From contig NC_057317.1 in assembly GCF_000687475.1 (NCBI RefSeq), positions 1,860,001-1,924,000 on the forward strand: a stretch of DNA of 64,000 nucleotides. The letters run 5' to 3'. Both the position numbers and the translations under genes were made by a program. This DNA comes from Ustilaginoidea virens (Eukaryota; Ascomycota; Sordariomycetes; Hypocreales; Clavicipitaceae). Positions 58,028-64,000 of the stretch are shown here, piece by piece; the stretch's first letter is position 1, and each line of letters opens with the position of its first letter. The notes beneath the pieces are model-generated. The model saw only the letters and a list, made by a program, of their open reading frames with translations. It was not told the origin of the DNA and searched no databases.

Positions 58028-59029
58028 TCACCGCATGTGGGGTCGATCGGTATCTACGTTGAAGCTATGGCATCCTCGCTCGTGACGTTTCATGTTGCTG
58101 CGAACGCTAAAGGCCTTGCGACACCCGGCATGCGGGCATCGGAAGGGCTTTTCTCCTGTATGAGAGTGGCTGTGAATTCGCAGACTGCTGGGACGGCTGA
58201 AAGCTTTGCTGCAGGTAGGGCAAATATACCGGTCTTGGCTCTGAGGATACGACATGCCGTGCATGGGACTCAAATAGTGATGATGCTGCCAAGGACCTGT
58301 TGAAGAAACAGCGGCATACTCTACCGGAGTCGTGGCTTGGGAATAGTTCTGCGGCAAAGCTTGATGATCGTAGAAACCCGAAAGCTGAGCATGCGAAGAC
58401 GAGGATGTGCTCGGTGATGCTGCAGGATCAAGATAGCTGTCGAGACTCTTTGAGCTCTGGAATGCTCCGGGCTGATGCGGCTGGTAAGTTTCCGGCGGCT
58501 GCGCAAGTTGACTTTGAGGTATTGAGGATTGTTCCGAGTGGGGATTAGAGGAGACGTCAGGCTCGGTTGGGGGAGGTGTCACTTCGAAAAGGTGCCTGGC
58601 AGCAAAAACACCGTTGCCTTGATGGCGACTTTCAAAGGAATCTGTTCCTAGCGGTGGCGTGGGAGGGGAAGACCTTGGCTGATGACGGTGTTGGTGATGT
58701 GAATATCCACTGTACGCACTGACAAAAGGTGTCTCTTGTCGTCGGGTCGACGAAGTAAGTTGATCGAAAAACTCAGAGCCCCTTCCCGTCCTCCTAGACT
58801 GGCGTTGTCTCTCAGGGCTTTTGAGCTCAGCACGAGATTCAGAGGCGGAGTCTGGAGACGTTGTAGTGTTGGTCGAGCCGGCATCAGCGATGCCCAGTAA
58901 TTTCGAGATGGAAGGAAGCGAGAACTTTGCATCATCCATGGGCGGTGGAGAAGGCAGTGGGTGTGGTGCGCATCTACACCGGTTTCCCCCAAAAGAGGGA
59001 CGAGGACGGGCTATGGAAAATGTAGCCAT
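58028..59029 (-). CDS. C2H2 zinc-finger transcription factor, MtfA-like
   Basis: One exon of 1,002 bp, 333 residues from ATG 59029 (MATFSIARPRPSFGG); an internal in-frame ATG at 58939 (MDDAKFSLPSISKLLG) is an alternative start. FSLPSISKLLGIAD is the N-terminal motif of this regulator group. The middle is Ser/Pro/Gln/His-rich and disordered. Two C2H2 fingers lie at about residues 268-321 (YICPTCSKAF...HSHSH; FRCPHAGCRKAF...KRHERGC) with the RPSSLRIHSHSHTGEKPF linker typical of MtfA. MtfA-type proteins regulate secondary metabolism and development in Aspergillus and relatives. The frame continues upstream to 59386 only through a homopolymer coding for poly-Phe, so I do not use it. Confidence 0.8.
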   Translation of the reverse strand: MATFSIARPRPSFGGNRCRCAPHPLPSPPPMDDAKFSLPSISKLLGIADAGSTNTTTSPDSASESRAELKSPERQRQSRRTGRGSEFFDQLTSSTRRQETPFVSAYSGYSHHQHRHQPRSSPPTPPLGTDSFESRHQGNGVFAARHLFEVTPPPTEPDVSSNPHSEQSSIPQSQLAQPPETYQPHQPGAFQSSKSLDSYLDPAASPSTSSSSHAQLSGFYDHQALPQNYSQATTPVEYAAVSSTGPWQHHHYLSPMHGMSYPQSQDRYICPTCSKAFSRPSSLRIHSHSHTGEKPFRCPHAGCRKAFSVRSNMKRHERGCHSFNVDTDRPHMR

Positions 59030-62000
59030 TGCCCCCCTTGAAAGACTGATCGGGGGAAAGAGCAATGTCGAGCCGGTAAGAAAAGGAAAAAAAAAAAAAA
59101 AAAAAAAAAAGGCCCAAATTCCCTTGATGTCGGTGGCGAATAGGTCTGATAACCTGGCGAATTGGGCGGGACTCGAGGGGAAGGTTGCCCCGTTGATGTG
59201 TATTCTGATGGACCCGACTTTCAGCCAACTCGAGGTCGAGGTTGCGATGATGCGGTGACGCTCAATAGGTTTCTGGTTAGTGTTCCTACCCTTGTTGAGC
59301 GGGATGGGTGCTCCTGGTCCGGTTAACTGTGCTGCTGGTGCATCTGGTTCTATTATATGTTGCTCCCAGCCACGTCTAGGGGCCAACCTGGAGGTTTAAG
59401 TATGACGAGTCTGAGTCGGGTTCTCGGACCAGGCAAGGTGCTAGAATCGGGTATGGAGAGTCGATCTGGTGCGGTACATGTATCCTACCAGCTGTACCGG
59501 TACCGGGCAACCGGGGTCCTGTCTGCGAGCATAATCTGTGTTTTTCGCAACATGACAAATTTGGTAGTGGGCCGACCCTTGCTGAACTGAACGATTTGCC
59601 CCGACCCGATGAAGCAGCCCGGGGAGAAGAAGGGGTTTGTGACAAGATGCCTCGCAGTAGCTCGGTACGGCGTAGGGAGGCTCGGGAGGTGGGGGTGGTG
59701 GGAAGAACTGGCATGGTCAACAAAAGCGAATAAGTTCCAAGCAAGGGAAGCCGGCGGGGGTGGCAGCTGCTCGGGGGGGGAAGCGACGAGACGAGAGGCG
59801 GACTGGGTTGAAACTCGAGGGAGGGCGCGAGGAAGGACACAGGGCAGCAGGAGCGAAACAGGGCAGGAGCGAGGCAGGGCAGGAGGGGGTGTAGTGTGTT
59901 GGGTACCTCCTCTCTGCTCACTGCAAACAGCTACTTCCTTGCCTGATACCGCGGTACATTTATGCAAGGGTCTCGCCCCGAAGCCCCTTTCAACGCCCCA
60001 TGTTACGATGGCGTTTGCTTCTAGCGTGAGCAGTCGATCAGCCGCGGATCGAGATGGCGTACGGAGAGCTTGCCAGGGAGCTTAGCGGTTGATTTGCAAG
60101 GTGGCGCGGCACCTTTGAATGTCATTCGGGTCCAATCATGTACGGGCCAAACGACGAGAGTGGGTAGAGGATGGTGGGTTTGATGCAAGGTTGTGTGGGA
60201 GGCTGGCCAGTGGCCAGTGGCCACCCTACTCCCCCCCCCAATGCCTATTGTTCGTTTTGATCGTGTCTCTTGAGCCGTGTCTCTTGAGCCGGGTCTTGAT
60301 CCGTTATCTCTTGAGCCCTTGTCTGTTGAGCTCTTGTCTTTTTGAGCCGCGATTCCCTCCCACCCAGGCGGCCGTCAGGACTCAGGACTCAGGACTCAGA
60401 GTCGCGACTTCCGTCTCAGTGGTGAGGTGACGGGGTTACAAGGACCGGGACACGCCAGGCACTACCGAGGACTTGAGTGAAGACAGGTACCTGCCTCCTA
60501 GGCCATGACTGGCTGCACGTACCCAGCAGCGTTGACCAACTGTTGACTGACTGGGCTTTGTCGGCCTACTCGATGCTCGCAACTCAACTCCTTTTCACAC
60601 GGACGTGCGCTTCTCCCCCTAGCATGACTCGTCCGTCCTCTTGTACTTGTACGGAGTACATGTGTCGTCCTCTTAAACTCCGTATCGTCCTCCTGGATCG
60701 TAAACCATTCTTGCTGGGGCAGATGCACCCAGGCGTTCTGTTCTGATGGACCCATCCCGTCCGTCCGTGTCGGAGGGAACATCTTCTCACCCCCCTCCCC
60801 TGGCTAGTCTCACTCCCCACGGCAAAGCTGTGCAGCAGCAGCAGCAGCCGCAGCAGCAGCGGCGGCCGGCATCCTCCCGCAACACATACGAACTTGGGTA
60901 GGCGGCAGTTGTCTCAGACAGCTGGTGCTCTGGGAGCGCCAAATGCAGACGGAGCCTGGATGCTTTATTCTCTCATGGTTGCGTCATCATCTCCCAAGCA
61001 ATAATCACACCCTTGGGGACACCCCCCCTCCCCCAGGTCTTTTATTCCCGTCCTTGGCTCCCGACTGCCGGGGAAACAAGACCAAACTCGTCGAGAAACT
61101 TTTGTATGGAGGATGCAACCCAAAGAAAGGTTCAAAGGGGTCTTTCGAATATCAACCCTACCAATTCCCAACGGCAAGCAGCAAAAGAAAGGCATCCAAC
61201 CCGCCCCAGACTACCTAAACCAGCGTCGCGCACCTCCAGAGTCCACCCTACCGAAACCTGGGGGGCAAAGGGCGGGCACAGAGTGACCCGACGGCGCACG
61301 CACGTTGGACGATTTCAGACTTTCAGCCACCCGCTTCTGGCCTTGGACGCCTAGGGAACGCCCCGTCGCCGCGTGGGAGACGGCTGGGCGACCCCGCCAA
61401 ACCATGAATCCTGCCACGGCCACTGCCACGGCCACTGCCACTGGCTAATTTAGGGGGAAGACGCCCATGCCCGTTCAGAGCCCCGTTTCCAACAACAGAA
61501 ATACACATGGCCTCGATTGACAACAATGCCGGTCTTGTCTAGCGCCGCGTGGCTGTTTGCATTTACATAGCGCCCCCCTTGCTACTCCCGGCCTGTACTT
61601 CCCTTGCCGAGTCGTAGTGCAGTTGTATGATTGAATCCCTCTCGGGCAAATCGTATCTTCGTATCCGATATTCTGAAAATCCGAACCCTCAACCAATTTC
61701 CCTGCTGACTCATCCTCCCCGCGCGCGCCTTCTGTCCGCACCTACAGCCTGCAGGTATGTACCAGACTGTAGCTTCTTCCCGTCATAGGCCACGGCACTG
61801 CTGAAACACTGGTCTGCACCTGCCGTCTTCACGTTCTCCTAACAGTACCTTATGTAGCCTCTTGGCTTGTGGACACCCTTGCGACCCACCTCACTTACTC
61901 GCAGACAAATCATGATTGTTCAAAGCTCACAGCCTCCTCAAGGTACATACTCCGTAGGCAGGTAGTTGTGTTGCAAACTTTGCCTAAAAGAAACCTGGGC

Positions 62001-64000
62001 AGCATGAGGTTTCTGTAATCCCGCTTGTCTCCTGTCTGATTGGCTGTGAACCCTTGTTCCGGCGTCTCCACGCCTCCGCCGGCGTAAAGGGCAAGTTCTT
62101 GGTCCTAGGATTCAGTTCATCTTTGTACAAATGTTTGGAGTGGCAATAACGCCGCTAAGCCCGTGGTTTTGCGTTACTGCGGGGATGGAGCTCGGGACAG
62201 GAGGAGTTCCTATGCACCATGATGAACGCTTTGTCTAGACTCCCAGGCTGTTATCCTATTGTAAATCCCGACAAGAGGCGAAAGGGAGCGGGTCTGTCAC
62301 ATGCTTGTGCCGAGACTCGTGGCACTTCTCTGGCCAATCTGTCATCGATTGTGTGCCCAGGAACAAAATGAGATCCGCAGGTCTGTGCTTGCCGCCCCTT
62401 ACCATCTGCCGGATACCAAATCCGCATATTAACTACCTACCTAGGTTCTATCTCTACCTTGTCGGGATATGATCCTTTGCGTGATAGGTAGGACACGGTC
62501 CTGGCCCATGCACCACCTTCCGTCGCCCCACCTTCCGTTGCCCCACCTAGCTCACCCGACGGCGGTGGTCCAAACGGGAAAAAAAAAAAAAAAAAAAACC
62601 TTTCCATTTCCTTGTTAGCACTCATGGATGTCAGGTTTTTAACCTTGTTTGAAATGTTTCATGGATTGGGTTTTGCAAATCCCCTTGGCTCTCACCCAAA
62701 GCCTCTCGTAGGTCCCTTCACGGGCAGTTTTGAGCGACCGTCACTTTCCCTGGTGCCAAGGCAATGCAAGCCAAACTGCCAACTGCCAACTGCAAACTGC
62801 GGGCCTGGGAGACGGATTCCTCAGCCAAAAACCTAGCTCTGACAGCGAGGCATTCAAGCTTGAGAGAAGCTTTGCGATTGGCCAGAGACCCCTACCCTAA
62901 GGTTCGGGTTGGTCATGGAAAATCTCCCGGTAAATGTTGGCCCTGCTCGGCCCACAAAAAAATTCAAAGTAAATTGGTGCTCTGGTGTGCAGTGTGCAGC
63001 GTGCAGTGTGCACCGCTGCAGTCAATCCTTCTGGGCCAGGAAATGATCCAGTCTCTAATAAGCGAGGTCTAAGCGACTAGCAAACTTCATAAATGATCAT
63101 CACATAGAGAGTGAGTGAGTGCGCTACCACCAATAGATTCTTTGTCCAAGTGTCAGATAGAGAGGGGTTTTTACTAGGACACATGAAAGGGTTGATGTTG
63201 CGAGATGGTAAGGGGCCAACGTCGGGAATCGGGATGTTGGGCATCATTAGTCTTTGCATAGATGTTGTCAAATAGAATCACAGATAGGCAAAAGTCTGGG
63301 CCCAGGTTGAGAAAATTCACCATGTACGAGCGAGGATAGACTACTGTTACACGTATTGTCCAATTTCTACGGAGTACATATCATGAGGTAGTTAGTCAGC
63401 ACTGAGAACTAAAATAGGAGTGGAGGTTAGGAGGTAGTTACCTCAGAGACCTCCTCACGGGAAGGTGCTACACAGGCACAGATGGAAAGTGCGAAAAGCA
63501 CGGAAGGGGCTCTTCACGCGTACTGGACTCGTGGGGTAATTAGCCCCCCACCCCCTCCCCCTCCCCCCACTTTTTTTTCGGCCAAAAAAGGCGCTGCGAC
63601 CAAACAAATTCTCGGATTAACTCTGCTGGCTCCGGGAAGATTTCACACGCGCGGAGGTTCGGAGGCTGTTACGTTACCCATTTGCTGTGAGTCTTGTAAC
63701 GACAAAATTCGATAAAACGCTTTCTCTCGCCTTTCTCTCGCCTCTCAGCGACGAAGAGGTCGGAGAGCTATTGGATCAAGGATGTGCCGCAAATTTAGGA
63801 CCGCCGCGAGACATGGTCGACCGACTTGGAACTGAACTCGTACGCGTGCTTCACCGGCCTGCTTCTTACCGAGTCTTGATTTTCTTTCTCTCGCGCAAAT
63901 CTGAACCATAACAAGATCTGGTGTTGCTCGGCGCATCATTGGTCTTTGTCAGCTCGATTTGCACCCAAGCCTACCTATCAGGTCTGGAGCCCGGACCCAG
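59030..64000. other. 5-kb gene-poor region upstream of the MtfA-like gene to the window end
   Basis: No recognised gene on either strand. It contains an A/G tract at 59086-59110, a TCTTGAGCC minisatellite (60263-60347), a CAG-rich patch at 60835-60870, TACGGAGTA-type words at 60650, 61948 and 63368, a GTGTGCAGTGTGCAG repeat at 62988-63010 and a CCCCCACCCCC tract at 63545. A long regulatory upstream region for the zinc-finger gene is one possible reading. Confidence 0.5.
60263..60347 (+). repeat. TCTCTTGAGCC minisatellite
   Basis: About five degenerate 14-19-bp units ending in TTGAGCC or TTGAGCT. Confidence 0.8.

Noticed and set aside
58028..59386. 452-residue extension of the MtfA-like frame
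   Set aside because: The extra N-terminus contains a poly-Phe run coded by an intergenic homopolymer and has no support; ATG 59029 is taken instead.

Overview
The window is nuclear DNA of a filamentous ascomycete. Genes have short GT-AG introns with CTRAY-like branch sites, proteins of Pezizomycotina type (NimA kinase with the expected insert, an MtfA-like C2H2 factor, a long choline kinase), and an AT-rich transposon island with the C-to-T / G-to-A decay of repeat-induced point mutation (RIP). Gene content suggests Sordariomycetes, probably Hypocreales; that placement is inference. I rebuilt exons by reading splice sites and reading frames by eye; no search was run.

Left arm (1-24.5 kb), gene-bearing and GC-rich: the 3'-truncated end of a secreted CAP/PRY protein (-), a 6.2-kb stretch without a recognised gene, complex I subunit NDUFA8 (-), nucleoporin NUP54/Nup57 (+), a three-exon TOM5 microgene (-), glycine decarboxylase P protein GCV2 (+), ribosome-assembly WD40 protein SQT1 (-) whose 3' end is followed by a 67-bp tandem array copied from its own terminus, COMPASS subunit SPP1 (-), copper chaperone SCO1 (+) and a CECR5-type HAD hydrolase (+). 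Five of these products act in mitochondria or at their outer membrane, or probably do.

Middle (24,550-42,856): one 18.3-kb nested transposon island. The outer element is a RIP-degraded Ty3/gypsy retrotransposon (pol on the minus strand, 139-bp LTRs, target duplication CGACG). It was entered by a copia-type solo LTR (target duplication GTTTC) and by a 5'-truncated Tad-like LINE (perfect 16-bp target duplication). The LINE was itself entered by a full-length Ty1/copia element (722-bp LTRs, target duplication TATAC). The copia has a primer site matching the anticodon region of initiator tRNA-Met, one open frame broken only by five stops of RIP type, and no recognisable integrase core.

Right arm (42.9-64 kb): choline kinase (+), whose start codon lies 268 bp from the island, an ankyrin-BTB protein (-), NIMA kinase (+), a BLOC-1 CNL1-like protein (-) and an MtfA-like C2H2 regulator (-). 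Long gene-free, low-complexity intergenic stretches follow (51.2-53.1, 53.7-58.0 and 59.0-64.0 kb). No tRNA, rRNA or CRISPR array was seen.
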